Source: Bretschneidera sinensis (taxonomy: Eukaryota > Streptophyta > Magnoliopsida > Brassicales > Akaniaceae). From it: a stretch of DNA of 64,000 nt. Both the position numbers and the translations under genes were made by a program. Positions 33,096-44,870 of this stretch are shown in pieces (positions within the stretch are counted from its first letter, which is position 1; each line of letters begins with the position of its first letter). The stretch lies in contig CM043702.1 in assembly GCA_023935145.1 (NCBI GenBank), positions 101,380,588-101,444,587 on the forward strand, written 5' to 3'. The notes under the pieces were generated by a model, which saw only the letters and a program-made list of their open reading frames with translations, ran no database searches and was not told the origin of the DNA.

Positions 33096-33408
33096 GACAT
33101 GAAGGTTTTAGAGGTAGTGGTAGTATAAGTGTACAGGGTGAGAGACCACCCCAGATGGGGCATTCCTTGTTACAAGAAACTGTAGTACAAAGTCAGAGGT
33201 AAGCAACATCTATTGCTTCTGTAGCTCATAGTAATATTGGTGGGACCCTTAGATTTGGAGACAGGTTATGGGAACTGGGAGTCATGGCAGAGGAAGAAAG
33301 TATGCCACCAAGGGGAAGAAGTAATTTGATGTATGATCGAGAGACAAAAGTTGTTATAGATGTATTCAGATAAGATATTTATCCTATAATTGTCCAATTT
33401 GAAGTGCT

Positions 33409-33735
33409 TTGTATGTAGAAAAAGTGGACATATCAATGTTGGTTGATCTTGGTGCAACTCATTCTTTTGCATCTAGTATTCATATGAAGTCTATTGATGC
33501 ATGTATTAGTCCTTTGATGCATAATATTATTTTTGAAGTTCCCACTAGAGATAGAGTGATAATCATAAATGTTTTCAAGGATTGTGTGATTCATATCAGT
33601 GATAAAGAATTTGAAGTTGATTTATTACCTTTGAATATGATAGATTTTCATTTGATTTAGGGAATGAATTGGTTGTTAACGTATTACGCTTGGGTTGATT
33701 ATTCCAGAAAGAATATAGTGTTCAAGATATGGACA
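33409..33735 (+). pseudogene. D protease relic
   Basis: Residues 6-20 of the 83-codon frame read DISMLVDLGATHSFASS, the retroviral-type aspartic protease of gypsy elements. The catalytic D-[ST]-G is DLG here, a loss-of-function change. The fold continues with CVIHISDKEFEVDLLPL and, after a stop, GMNWLLTYYAWVDY. Confidence 0.78.
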
Positions 33736-33879
33736 TGAGGAGTTTAACTTTCAAGGAGAACATAAGATACTCTCGAACTATCTTATTTTGCTCTGACTAC
33801 TAGTAGATGGTTAAAGAAGGGTTGTAAGGAGTATTTGGCATACATAATGGATTCTAAAAAGGAAAATAGGAAGTTAGAA

Positions 33880-34800
33880 TAAATCTTAGTGGTGAAAGAT
33901 TATTCTAATGTATTTCTTGATGAGTTGTCGAGTTTGTCTCATAGCAGGGAGATTAAATTCTCTATTGATGTGACACCAGGTTCATCACATATATCTATAG
34001 CACCCTACAGAGTGACACCCATTGAGTTAAGAGAGTTGAAAGTTCAAGAGTTGTTACATAAACAATTTATTCGATTTAATGTGTCGCCTTGGGGAGCCCT
34101 ATGTTGTTTGTGAAGAAAAAAGATGAAATGATGAGATTGTGTATAGACTACAGATAGTTAAATAAGATAACCATTAAGAAAAAATATCCTTTACCTAGGA
34201 TAGATGATTTATTTGAGAAGCAGGGAGCGAGGTTATTTCCTAAAATAGACCTGAGATCAGGTTATCACCCATTTAAGAATAAAAGAATGAGATATGTCTA
34301 AGATAACTTTTAGGACATGTTATGATCATAAGTTTTTGGTGATGCCATTTGGTTTGACTAATGTTCCAGCAACAATCATGGACTTGATGAATAAAATGTT
34401 TAAACCATTTATTGATAAGTTTTGGTTGTGTTCATTAATAACACCTTGGTATATTCTATGACTAGTGAAGATCATGTAAAACATTTAGAAATTGTGTTGG
34501 AGATTTGAGGAGAGAGAGATAGTAGGCTATAATTTCCTAAATGTAAATTTTGGCTGAATAAAATAACGTTCTTGGAACATGTAATAACTAGAGATGACAT
34601 AATAGTTGATCCACAAAAGGTCGAGGCAATGTTGAGTTGGGAGAGACCAACTAATGTAACTGAAATTAGAATCTTCTTGGGTTAGCTGACTATTATAGAA
34701 GATTCATTCAAAAATTTTCTATTATTGCAGTATTGTTGACTAGATTGACCAGGAAAGATGTGAGATTGGTATGGTCTAGGGAGTGAGAGAAAAGTTTTCA
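33880..34800 (+). pseudogene. D reverse transcriptase relic
   Basis: Frame 33889-34113 gives VKDYSNVFLDELSSL, PYRVTPIELRELK and RFNVSPWGA, the start of gypsy RT. Further on, in other frames: RLCIDYR (34140), [13 protein letters not shown] (34180), KIDLRSGYH (34240), [15 protein letters not shown] (34350), and the FLG-L-YYRRFI block near 34675-34705. The catalytic IDD box near 34425 is shifted out of frame. Confidence 0.75.
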
Positions 34801-35110
34801 ATTACTAAAAGACAAATTGACTACAGCTTCAATATTAGTATTTGCTTCTGGTGATGATGGATTTGTAATGAATAGTGATGCATCACATCAAGAGTTTGGA
34901 TGTGTGTTGGTACAACATGGGATGGTAGTGGCATATTCTTCTAGGCAATAGAAGAATCATGAACGAAATTACCCGACGCATAACTTAGAGTTAACTACCA
35001 TAGTGTTTGCTTTAAAGATTGGAGACATCATTTGTATGGAGCCACTTGTGAGATATTCACTGATCATAAGAGTTTGACATACTTACCTACCTAGAGATAG
35101 TTGAATTTGA
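34801..35110 (+). pseudogene. D RNase H relic
   Basis: Order of RNase H words in broken frames: FVMNSDASHQEFGCVLVQHG (34860-34920), YPTHNLELTTIVFALK (34970-35020) and [12 protein letters not shown] (35050-35085). The Asp-Glu-Asp pattern is recognisable. Confidence 0.72.
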
Positions 35111-35429
35111 GGCAAAGTTGGTGGATGGAGTTGATTAGTGACTATGATTGTACAATTCACTATCATCTAGAAAAGGTGATGTGGTAGCTGATGCATTAAG
35201 TAGAAAATCTATAAGAAGATTGTCTGCTATTGAAAGTCATAATGTGTAGTTAATGATAGATTAAGAGAGGACAAAATGAAGTTGAATATCAGTGATAAAA
35301 GATCATTGTTAACAAATATGGTTGTAGAGTCATCCATAGTAAAATGCTTGTTAGAGATGCAAAGTAGAGATGAAGAGATAAAAAAGATTAAACATTGAGT
35401 ACTTACTGGAAAGTAATATGAGTTCAAAT

Positions 35430-36240
35430 TTTGAAATGAGGGTATTTTTGTATTGGAACATGGGATTAGTGTTCCCAATGATTTGGAGTTAAGATAGAAG
35501 ATATTGAAAGAGGTACATGATAATGTATATTCGATGCACCGGAGTAACAATAAGATGTATAGAGGGTTGAGACAGAATTTCTGGTGGTCAGGGTTGATGA
35601 GGGATGTAGCTGAATATATTTCTAGAAGTTTGGTTTGTCAGCAAGTGAAGTTAGAGAATCAACATCCGGGAGGCTTACTACAGCCTCTTCCTATGCTTGA
35701 ATGACCATAGAAAAATGTGAGTATAAATTTTGTTTCTGGATTTTCTCATACTCAAAGAGTTCACAATACAGTGCAAGTGATAGTAGATAGACATTTTAAG
35801 TCATTTCAATTTCTTCCAATCAAAACTAATTGGAATCTTAAGAATTTTGGTTAAACTGTATGTAGCTGAGATTATGAGGTGGTATGGAGTACTATCGAGC
35901 ATAGTCTCATTTAGAGATGCTAGATTTACATCTTGGTTTTGGAAAGGCTTTCAGAAAGCCATGTGTACACAGTTGCAGTTTATTACAACTTTTCATCCTC
36001 AAAAAGTTGAGCAGACAAAAAGGATTATTATAGTACTAGAAGATCTGTTGAGGGAAAATGTGATAAGTTTCTCAGTAAGTTAGGATGTTTACTTGCCCCT
36101 GATTGACTTTGCTTATAGTAATAAGTATCAAACTAGTATCGGGATGGCACCATTTGAGGCTTTATATGATAGGAGGTATAGAATTCCAGTATGCTGGGAA
36201 AAAGTTGGAGAGAGAAAGTTATTTGGTCCTTAAATCATTG
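35430..36240 (+). pseudogene. D integrase relic
   Basis: Zinc-binding start EVHDNVYSMHRSNNKMYRGL and RSLVCQQVKLENQHPGGLLQPL (35504-35704). The core follows in pieces: DAFTSWFWKGFQKA-type wording near 35920-35960 (with RDARF where the second Asp lies) and FHPQKVEQTKR, where the third catalytic Glu belongs (near 36000). Then DFAYSNKYQTSIGMAPFEALY near 36105-36165. Confidence 0.75.
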
Positions 36241-36784
36241 AATTAACAACTGAAAGGATCAAACTGGTTATAGAGAACCGTAAAGTAGCACAGAGTATAC
36301 CAAATAGGTACGCTGATTATAGGAGAAGACCTCTTGAGTTTCAAATAGATGGTTGGGTGTATTTAAAAATATCTAAATGAAAAGGTGTATTAAGATTTAA
36401 ACATGAAAGGAAAGTCAAGTCCGAGGTTTGTGGGACCCTATGAGGTTGTCGAGAAAGTTGAGCTATAGCCTAGAATTGCCTCCAAAGTTGAAGTAGTTAC
36501 ACAATGTGTTTCATGTTTCACTTTTCAGAAAGTGTTTACACGATGAATCTCATAATATTTCGAGCCAAGCTCTAAAAATTTAGGAAGGTTTGACTTTTAT
36601 ACAAGTACCAATGAGAAATTTAGGTAGAAAATAACAAGTCTTGTACAATAAAGTAATTCCATTAATTCAAGTTCTGTGACAGAATAAATATGTTGAAGAG
36701 ATTACTTGAGAGCATGAGGCAACCATGAAGAAATATTATTCACAATTGTTTCTTGAGTTAGGTAAGGGTTTTGGTTTTTTTTTT
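36241..36784 (+). pseudogene. D pol C-terminus relic
   Basis: Broken frames keep words of the chromovirus integrase tail: RRPLEFQIDGWVYLKIS (36330-36375), RFVGPYEVVEKVELxP (36430-36470) and, at the end, EATMKKYYSQLFLELGKGFGF (36715-36775). A T run and A run at 36776-36797 mark the joint with the truncated 3' LTR. Confidence 0.65.
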
Positions 36785-36852
36785 TTTAAAAAAAGAACAC
36801 AATTAGGCGTGGAAGGATAAAAGGGGAAAAAAAGAAAAAGAAAAAGTGGGCG

Positions 36853-36880
36853 TGCAACACCTGGAAGTCCAGGTGTTGCA
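36853..36880. repeat. 28-bp inverted repeat in D 3' LTR
   Basis: Arms TGCAACACCTGGA and its exact complement, 13 bp each, with a 2-base centre AG. E's LTR keeps a shorter version at about 60988-61013 (arms ACACCTGG and CCAGGTGT). Confidence 0.85.
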
Positions 36881-37751
36881 TCACATGACACTAATCTCAC
36901 ATTTAGGAAGGCAACAGATGGTTTGTTAAGCGTGTGTGTGTGTGTATATATATATATATATGTATTTACTTTATTTTATTTATTTATTACCAAATCCTGT
37001 TTGGTTTTCTTCTTTCTCCAATCCAAAACTACTATATTTCTTTAAACACTTAGAGACTGAAAGAAAGGTCGAAAGAGAAAAATTTTCAGAGGGCTTACGG
37101 GAGAATTTTATAGAGAGTCACAGGAAGCTCTAAAAAAACAAAAGGTAATAACATGAAGTTTATTTTTGAAATTTAGCATACATGAAATTTCTCAGAATTT
37201 AAAGTGGGCATTTTCAAAGGGTGTGAATTATTGAAGAATTGAATAATAAACTAGAAATTTTAATATAAATATTATGTCAGGTGTTGGCGATCAGCAGTTG
37301 GGGGAAATTGCTGAGAGGAGCAGGAAAGGCAAGAAGGTGATCCACGAGTAGCTCTAAGTGCTACGTAGTGAGTTAGATTTACTTTAAGTAATCAAGATAA
37401 ATATGAAATATATAGTGATAGTATTGGAATAAATCATTAACTTATGATCTAGTGATAGAGGAAAGTTGGTTGATAGGTATGATAAGAATAGTGGATGCGT
37501 AGAGAATTATTTTATGAGAAATAATATTATTGGAATAATGAGTCGATTTAATAATAAAGGTGATAAATGAAATTCATGATGAGCTATGGTTAACGATTTG
37601 ATATGATTTATGAGGAAAGGAATTTAGTGGAATCTTTCAAATAATAATTTGAGAATAATCAGGATAACTAATTTGAATGTTTGAAGACATTCTTGTTTCT
37701 ATATTATTGTTCATATGCATATTTCATATCATTATTCATATACATATGCAT

Positions 37752-37930
37752 GAAATAAAAGAACTGAGAAGGCAATCGGTCTAAATGAAAATAAAAGAAC
37801 CGGGAACGCAGCCAGTCTAAAAGAAAATAAAAGAACCGGGAGGACAGCCCGTCTAAATGAGAATAAAAGAACCGAGAAGGCAGTCGATTTAAATGAGAAT
37901 GAAAGAACTGGGAAGGTAGCCGGTGTAAGA
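37752..37930 (+). repeat. 36-bp minisatellite in D 3' LTR
   Basis: Five units of GAACCGGGAAGGCAGCCGG plus TCTAAATGAAAATAAAA with scattered changes; same phase as in the other LTRs. Confidence 0.8.
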
Positions 37931-38725
37931 TAAAAACATGTAGACATGTGGGAAGACATTCCCAATAATAATAACATTTAAATTCATGCATTGCATTTGC
38001 TTAAATATTGATTGTTATTACTTGATATGCTAAAGTGATATTCATGATTGTAAATTTATTAATAGATGAATGAGTCACATAGAGAAACAATTATGCTAAG
38101 AAAAAATACAAAAATATGAAATGAAGAGAATTATCTGGGTGACTGATTATATACTGTGAACCTTCATAATGAGATAATTATGAGATAGAATTGAAAATCT
38201 CAAGATGATGATTAACTATATGAAAAGAAGAGATTTATAAATGATGGGGATTTGATATGAGTAATGATAGTAGAATGTTATCATCAAAATATATAAGATA
38301 TAGATGAATGAATATTGGAAGACCACTTATACAAATTGAATACTTCTAGTAAGTTTAATTCACTGAGCTTGTGAAGCTCACTCCTCATTATATAATGATT
38401 TCAGGTAGCAGGCAGCACAAATAGAATTGTGCGCGGAGATTCAGAGTAAATCATTTTCTATAAGCCACATGGTCCACATCCTCAGACTAATGAGAAAGAA
38501 ACATAAAAATATATATTTGTAAAAATTTATGCATAATATGTTGTATATACTGTTCGGTTGAGATCTGAATGATGTAACTCCCCTATTGAGGGTCGAGGAT
38601 TTATGTATGTAAGTCATTCAGTTGTTGCTTTTTTTATTGTTGCATATATGTGTCGTGCTGGGATTTTCAAAATGTGACAACACCGTCTCGGGGGTGGCCA
38701 TCTCTGGATGGGTCATTATAGCATA

Positions 38726-39430
38726 TATGGATGATATGATTGTCAAGTCCGAAAATAGAGAAGGACATTAGGAAGCTTTCTGAAAGTTCTATCGTAGAAT
38801 TTAGAAGTACAAGCTAAGTTTGAATCCTAAAAAGTGTGCTTTTGGAGTCACCTCCTGTAATATCCTAGGTTTCATGGTTAGTGAAAGAGGGATTAAGGTA
38901 AAGTCAAAATAGGTGACAACAATTCTAGAAATGTCAGCACTGAAAACAAAGAAAGAGGTTAGAGAATTTTTGGGAAGACTCTAGTTTATCTGTAGATTTA
39001 TTGCTAAACTTACCCATACCCATGAACCCATCTTTAAGTCGCTCAGAAAAGATCAATTAGTGAGATGGAATGAACTGTGCCTAAAAGCCTTTGAGAAGAT
39101 CAAACTATCTCAAGAACCCCCCAATGTTGATCCCACATAAGCATGGTGCTCCACTTTTGTTGTAATTACCTATCACTAACACCTCTTTGGGGGCCATGTC
39201 AGTTCAGGAAGACAAAGACAAAAAGGAAAGGGCCATATACTATCTTAGCAAGAAACTCGTGGCTTATGAGTTGAACTATTCTTGGGTAGAAAAGACCTAT
39301 CTTACTCTTGTTTAGGACGTCAAGAAACTCCAGCATTATTTTTATCCTTCTTTGTGAAAGTGATCTCTCACTTGGGTCATCTAAAGCATCTATTTGAAGC
39401 CTCGACCTTGAGTGAGAGGATGATCAAATG
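38726..39430 (+). pseudogene. T1 reverse transcriptase (right part) and RNase H
   Basis: Continues T1 RT after D: YMDDMIVKSENREGH with the catalytic MDD, LNPKKCAFGVTS, GFMVSERGIKV, then EVREFLGRL, FIAKLTHTHEPIFKSLRK. RNase H follows (KKLVAYELNYSWVEKTYL near 39255-39300). Stops occur every 50-100 bp. Confidence 0.8.
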
Positions 39431-39960
39431 AATGGTTATTCTCTCCCAATTTGATCTTCAGTACGTGACCCAGAAGTCAGTTAAGGGAGGGATAATTTTA
39501 GATTTCTTAGAAAATTTCCCAAGAGGCAAAGAAGAGGTCGAAGAGTTCAATTTTTCGAATAAAGGAATTCTGGAAGTTGAAAAATGTGAGTGGAATATGT
39601 ATTTTGATGGGGTAGCTAATTAGAAAGGTTTTGGGATCGGATCAGTGCTAACCTCTCCAAAATAAATTGTTACTACCCTGTCAATTTGCCCGAGTTTCGA
39701 TTCTACCAATAATTTGACTGAGTATGAGGCTTGCATTGCTGGTTTAGAAGCACTCGTTGATATTTGGGCAAAAGAGGACATAGTGTATGGAGATTCCACC
39801 TTAGTCATTTTTCAATCCCGATGAGAGTGGAAAACTAAAGACGAGAGGATGAAACTTTATCATCACCATCTCAAAAATCTGGTCTAGTTCTTTGACAAGG
39901 TGTCCTTTGCTTACCTGTCTCGGGCCCAAAATTAGTTTGCCGATGTATTGCCTACTCTAG
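39431..39960 (+). pseudogene. T1 second RNase H (archaeal-type, aRNH)
   Basis: WNMYFDGVAN (39590-39620) with the first Asp, GFGIGSVLTSP, then NNLTEYEACIAGLEAL with the Glu (39705-39755), VYGDSTLVI with the second Asp (39785-39810), and FAYLSRAQNxFADVLPTLASM at the end. An extra RNase H between RNase H and integrase is typical of the Tat lineage. Confidence 0.78.
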
Positions 39961-41330
39961 CTTCAATGTTGGAGATGCTTGAAGAGGTTAAGGAAATTCC
40001 ACTAGTGGTCGGGCAAAAGGATGAACTGGCTTATTTTTCAGCCATCGAGATCCAAGCTCAGTCATATGATAGTTTACCTTGGCATACTGACATTCAAAAC
40101 TTCCTACAAAAGGGAGAGTTCCCGTCCAACAGTGAGAAAAGGGACAGACAAGTAATACAGTCATTGGCATCCCATTTTTTCATTTATGGTGGAAGACTAT
40201 ATAGAAGATCATTTGATGGGATTCAACTACTATGTGTGGATGAAAAAATTGTTGAGAATATCATGATGGAAGTACATGAAAGTACAGAAGGTCTGCACAT
40301 GAATGAAAGAATGTTGGCAAGAAAGATCATCTGTCTAGGTTATTATTAGATTAGCATAGAGACTGATTGTTACAATTATGTGAAAAAATGCCATAAGTTT
40401 CAGTTGCATGGCAACTTACAACATTTGGTGCCTCGAGAACTCTTCATCATGACCACACCTTGGCCTTTTGCTACTTAGGGGATAGATGTGATTGGAAAAA
40501 TATCTCCCAAGGCTTCCAATGGTAACGAGTGCATCCTGATGGCAATTGACTATTTCACAAAGTGGGTGGAAACCGCCTCATTTTCCATCTTGAAGGTTGA
40601 ATACGTGGCAAAATTCATTAATAATAACATCATATGTCATTATGGAGTACCTTTTGAGTTGATATCAGACAATGGCACGCATTTTTAAGTCAAGGTCATA
40701 GATTTACTTGATAAATACAAAATTGAGTCCTATAAGTCCTCTCCTTACCGACCTTAGAACAATGGGGCAGTAAACATGGCCAATAAGATTGTCAAGGGCA
40801 TATTAGCCAAAATGGTATAGACCTGTAGTGATTGGCATGAGAAGCTACCTTTTCTATTGTGGGATATCGAACCTCAATAAGATCTTTCACAGGAACCACT
40901 CGTTACTCCTTAGTCTACATTATGGAAGTAGCTCTTCCGATTGAGGTTGAAATTCTTTCATTAAAGATAGCTGTATAAAGTCAATTAGAATAAGCAGATT
41001 GGATTCGAGGGCCATATGATGAGTTGGCTTTGATTGACGAGAAGTGGTTGAAGGCTCTCCATCACACCCAAGGGTATCAAAAAGGGGTTATATGGGCTTT
41101 TAACAAGAGGGTAAAGGACTGGGGCATCAAGGAAAGATTTCATTTAGTAAAAGAACTCAGGTTACTAATCCATGATCTGAGGGGAAAGTTTAGACCAAAC
41201 TAGGTAGGTCCGTATTTGGTTAAGAAGATCCTATCTAGGGGAGCCATGCGTCTCACACATATCAATGGTAACGAATTCGTTGAACCTGAAGTATTACTTG
41301 TCATCCTCTTTTTGTTTCCTCATTGTTGCA
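39948..41330 (+). pseudogene. T1 integrase
   Basis: A 133-codon frame (39948-40349) leads to the zinc domain (HESTEGLHMNERMLARKI, then after a stop DCYNYVKKCHKFQLH). Core: GIDVIGKISPKASNG with the first Asp (40480), LISDNGTHF with the second (40660-40688), and near 40765 NNGAVNMANKIVKGI, where the third catalytic residue Glu (GAVE in the family) is Asn. The C-terminal tail runs to about 41330 in broken frames (WVLKRILS-like words). Confidence 0.8.
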
Positions 41331-42649
41331 CTCCACTCTTTCTACCATTTTCTATAAAAAAAAAAATGAACTCTCTAAACTGAAAACCTGAAAGGGCAGC
41401 TTAGACAAATGTTAGAGCATTCTGCTAGACAGAAAACCCATAAGGAAAATTTAAGCAAAAAATTTGAATCTCTCTATCTTGAACTACGTGAAGGCTTGAT
41501 CCTGTTTGTGGGTACATATGCAACCACTTTGGTGCAACCATACTTTTGTTGGAAACCCCTTCCTTTTTTGTGTACTTGTAATTTTCCCATAAATACATCT
41601 CTTGTACAATTATAAAAAGATAATAAAAGGAAATTCACTCTTTGAATAAGATATGTTGAGCCAATGAAAAAATCAAAATCTGAATCCATTTAATGCATCA
41701 AGGACTTAGTTTCGGGACATGCCATTTCTTTTTCATTCTCCAAGGATTTTCTTATTACGTAATGAAAATGCAAGTATGTGACATTATTTTAAAGTCATAC
41801 TAGACTCCCTATAATAGCGTGTTTTCTTTTCTTCCTTCTGAGATGGTTTGACTTGACCCTAGACTCATGTCGGATAGTCGTTAGAGACGATGAAGCAAGT
41901 TGTAGAGATTGTGCGAGCAATTTGAGTCACGGTGCGCATGAGCCAAGTACCTTGAATCTGCTTAGTCAACTGTTCACTCAGTCGATAAGTATACTAGCCA
42001 TGGTCAGGTGGCGGAACATTTTGTGGTTGCCTGTATTGCCTAAGAATCCGCACTGGGAATAATATGAACAATGGGTGTTACCGGTATGCACCACGCAACC
42101 TATTTTAAATGTTGACAATGTAGCCATAGTATTCTTCCACCAGGGCATACTTGGCGGATTTGCAAAGCTTTGGGTGTTTGGAACCAGTTGAGCCAGCCCC
42201 TAGTGAATCTTGCTGAACAAAGAGTTTGCACCCTCAAATTTTTTTTTTTTCTCGTATTTAATGTCAAAATTATTCGAAGGAGCTAATATCAATAGCTTTT
42301 CAAATAGCCACATTTGGAGAGGAAAATGTCATATACCATTTGACAGTTGGAAGAAGTCAATAAAACATAAAGTATTTACTTAGAGTAACAAGGGGTTCCT
42401 GGTGAGATAAACAGACTCACATCGACAAAAGGCATCAAGGCCATTCAAAGTGGTGGCTAAAACAGCACCCATCGGACATGATTATTCTTTAGATTGTTTG
42501 ACCATGTCGAATAGTGTTTTGTGGATCCTCGAACTTTGACCCTTCATGAAAAATTTGACAAAGAGGCAAAGGAATAGTATATTTTGACAATGGTTGGTAA
42601 GATCTTTTACTTCAGTTCCAAAAAGATCAGTTGCTAAAGGCATTATGTC
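41331..42649. other. T1 region between pol and antisense ORF
   Basis: Contains ELREGLILF-like wording near 41480-41510, a motif often seen after Tat integrase, a T run at 42240-42250, and no complete frame. The last part (42300-42649) may be the continuation of the antisense ORF, heavily broken. Confidence 0.4.
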
Positions 42650-42990
42650 AAAGCATCACCTGAAAAGATAGTTTCGACTCGGGCCTTAGCGATCCCAAAT
42701 AACCTCATGGAAAGTTCAGTGTGATGATCCATGTATAAAGGAAAGAAAATTTTGTTGGATGGCTTTCGATGGATGAGAGCGCAAAATTCCTCATAGGACA
42801 TAGTTCATTAAGACTAAACCGAAAGACGTGGGTATCAGGATCACACCTTGCTGTAGCTGCCTTCAAGAAATCCCAGTCGATTTTAACGCTCTTGAGCAAA
42901 AAAATCGCGTTGATGCCATAGTGATAGAAATTGTGGAGCTTAATGCCTTTCATGTTGCCCGTCCAGTGTATCAACTAAGTTGAGATAACT
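42650..42990 (-). pseudogene. Antisense ORF of T1 with plant mobile domain
   Basis: Minus frame 42705-42974 reads NFYHYGINAIFLLKSVKIDWDFLKAA, split here as FYHYGINAIFLL and KIDWDFLKAATARCDPDTHVFR, then FSLNELCPM. This is the start of the plant mobile (aminotransferase-like) domain, whose usual wording is DW-FL-A-L-E-WD-E-H-FRF---EL-PT-EEF. After a frame change the next words are SYEEFCALIHR and RLFGIAKARVET. The host element pol is on the plus strand, so this ORF is antisense and lies after pol, where Tat elements such as Grande carry an accessory antisense ORF. Confidence 0.6.
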
Positions 42991-43424
42991 TTCATGGTCA
43001 TTTATTTTGAAGGAGTATAGAAGAAAGATTATGGACAAGTTGTGAAGCTTTGTTCTTAGAACTAATAGAGGACATGTACCAAGTGAGAGGAGAGATTGGG
43101 TTTAAATACATGTTTTGAGTCAAATAAAATTAAATGGTCAAAGAATAGGCTGCCAAAAGCCAAATAGACTAGAGTGTAAAAATCAATGGCCACTTTTCTA
43201 GGCCTCTATAAAAGTTTGCCTTTAAAAGTTTTTCAAAATAGTAAAAGCCTTAAACTCTCACGTGATCTCTTCACCAAAATTTTAAAGTGAAATGACATCT
43301 CTTGCACACTTTGTTCCTTTTCTTTTTTTAAAACTTTATAAAGAAGAATCCTAAATGCCATAACTCAGTTCACGCCCAAGTTCTTTTTATGATTTAACAA
43401 ATTTGAATGAAAATACTTTACAGA

Positions 43425-44060
43425 ACCAATAGGTAAAAGCCTTCACAGTAGACAAAATCATCAAAAATCCCTCACAACAAAAAAAATACAAAAGAGCCCT
43501 CACAACAAACAAAATCACTTAAAAGCCCTCACAGCAGGCACAATCACCAAAAAGCCTTTTCAACAGGCAACATCACCTAAAAGCCCTCATAGTAGGTACA
43601 ATCACAAAAAAAAAAAAAAAAAAAACCTCACAATAGGAAAAATCACAAACCAAAGTCCTCGTCAGCAGGTAAGCCTAAATCTTCATTAGCAAGCAAAATC
43701 AATAATCTAAGTCCTCGTCAGTAGGTAAACTAAAATTCTCATCAGCAGGCAAACCTAAATCCTCATTAGAAAGCCAAATCATAAACCAAAGTCCTAGTAG
43801 CAGGCAAGCTAATGTCCTCATTTGTAGGTAAACCAAAGTCCTCATCAACATGCAACCTAATGTCCTCATCAGTAGGCAAACCAAAGTTCTCGTCAGCAGG
43901 TAAAATTAAATCCTCAATAGTAGACAAAATCATAAACCAAAGTCCTCGTCAGTTGGTAAATCAAAGTTCTCATTTGTAAGCAAAATCACAAACTCAAAGT
44001 CCTCATCAACAAGCAAACCAAAGTCCTCGTCAGTAGGAAAACCAAGGTTTTCATTTTTCA
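43425..44060. repeat. Minisatellite of 28-36 bp units
   Basis: Begins with AAAAGCCCTCACARCAGGCA units and passes into AAGTCCTCGTCAGCAGGTAA units; roughly 20 units in all, with spacer changes. The minus frame encodes a repeating ADEDLG-like word. An A run lies at 43607-43625. Confidence 0.8.
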
Positions 44061-44079
44061 TTTTTCAAATAATATTGTG

Positions 44080-44870
44080 ATGAGTTGTTAAGCTCTAAAG
44101 AAAGATTTTCTTTTATTCTTTTAGAGCTTCCATCTTGAGTTAGAGATGAAACTATATTCTTCAGAGCAACATTCCTAGCATCAAATTTCTTTAATTCCTC
44201 ATGCAATTAATTTATTACATCAATCATTTCATCATTGTTATTTTTTATTTTCAATAGTAAGAGAAGAATTTGTTACCTCATCTTCATCATCAATTGCCAT
44301 CAAGTAGAGATTGGCAATCTCTTCGTAGTTAGTCTCACTATTTGAGATATCCTCATCATCATTACTCCAAGTAGGAACAACTAAGGCATTCTTCTTAAAG
44401 TTCATATAAGGTTTCTTTGTTATAGAACAATCTGCCTTGATGTGCTTGGGTTTCTTGCAATCAAAGCATACAATAGGTTCCCTTTTGGTTGTGTTGTCCT
44501 TTGTCTAAGGCTTCTTGCTTTTGTACAAGAGTTTATGAAACCTCTTTGTGATGAAAGCCATCTCTCCATCTTCTTCACTACTTTAATTTTCTTCTTCTTC
44601 TTCTTCTACTTGCTTGCTTGAGGTAGCTTTGAGGGCAATAACCTTCTTCTTCTTTTTATCCTCAACAACTTAGACTTTTATGACCTCTATCTCATAAGTT
44701 AATAATGACCTAAGAAGCATTTCGACTTCGAGCTTGTCAAGGTCTTTGGCTTCTATAATGATTGTCTTCTTAGATTCCCAATTTGGTGGTAGAGATCTAA
44801 GAATCTTCCTTGTCAACTCAAACTCCTCAATATTCTTCCTTGTCTCTTCTTAGAAGCAGCCACCTCTTCT
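44080..44870 (-). pseudogene. Relic G: SIRE-like copia gag
   Basis: Minus translation in broken frames gives EEFELTRKILRSLPPNWESKK, then EAKDLDKLEVEMLLRSLLTYEIE, GEMAFITKRFHKLL and a zinc knuckle CFDCKKPKHIKADC with all ligands (near 44440-44480), then NYEEIANLYLMAIDDEDE. It is a relative of element B's gag in the opposite orientation. The N-terminal half (44870 onward) is not recognisable. Confidence 0.78.

Larger units (their letters stand above)
30047..38720 (+). mobile_element. Element D: chromovirus/Del-like gypsy retrotransposon
   Basis: LTRs at 30047-32100 and about 36785-38720, PBS, and gag-protease-RT-RNase H-integrase in gypsy order, all decayed. The C-terminal pol words (WVYLKIS, then the tail KKYYSQLFLEL) match Del/Tekay-like elements. 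It is inserted in the RT of T1. Element E at the right end of the window belongs to the same family. Confidence 0.85.
36785..38720 (+). repeat. 3' LTR of D, start truncated
   Basis: Aligns with the 5' LTR from about 36926 to the end, including (GT)n(AT)n at 36930-36960 and the minisatellite. The first 130 bp or so and the polypurine tract are missing. Its upstream part (36785-36925) instead resembles E's LTR and includes a 28-bp palindrome at 36853-36880 that the 5' LTR lacks. Confidence 0.78.
25131..43000 (+). mobile_element. Element T1: Tat/Ogre-like gypsy retrotransposon with nested D
   Basis: Long LTR, tRNA-Arg-type PBS, tandem-repeat leader, gag start, RT, RNase H, a second RNase H, integrase and an antisense ORF after pol: together the Tat lineage layout. 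The RT is split by element D (30047-38720). The 3' LTR was not located with certainty, so the right end is approximate. Gag C-terminus, protease and RT N-terminus are deleted between about 29697 and 29815. Confidence 0.75.
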
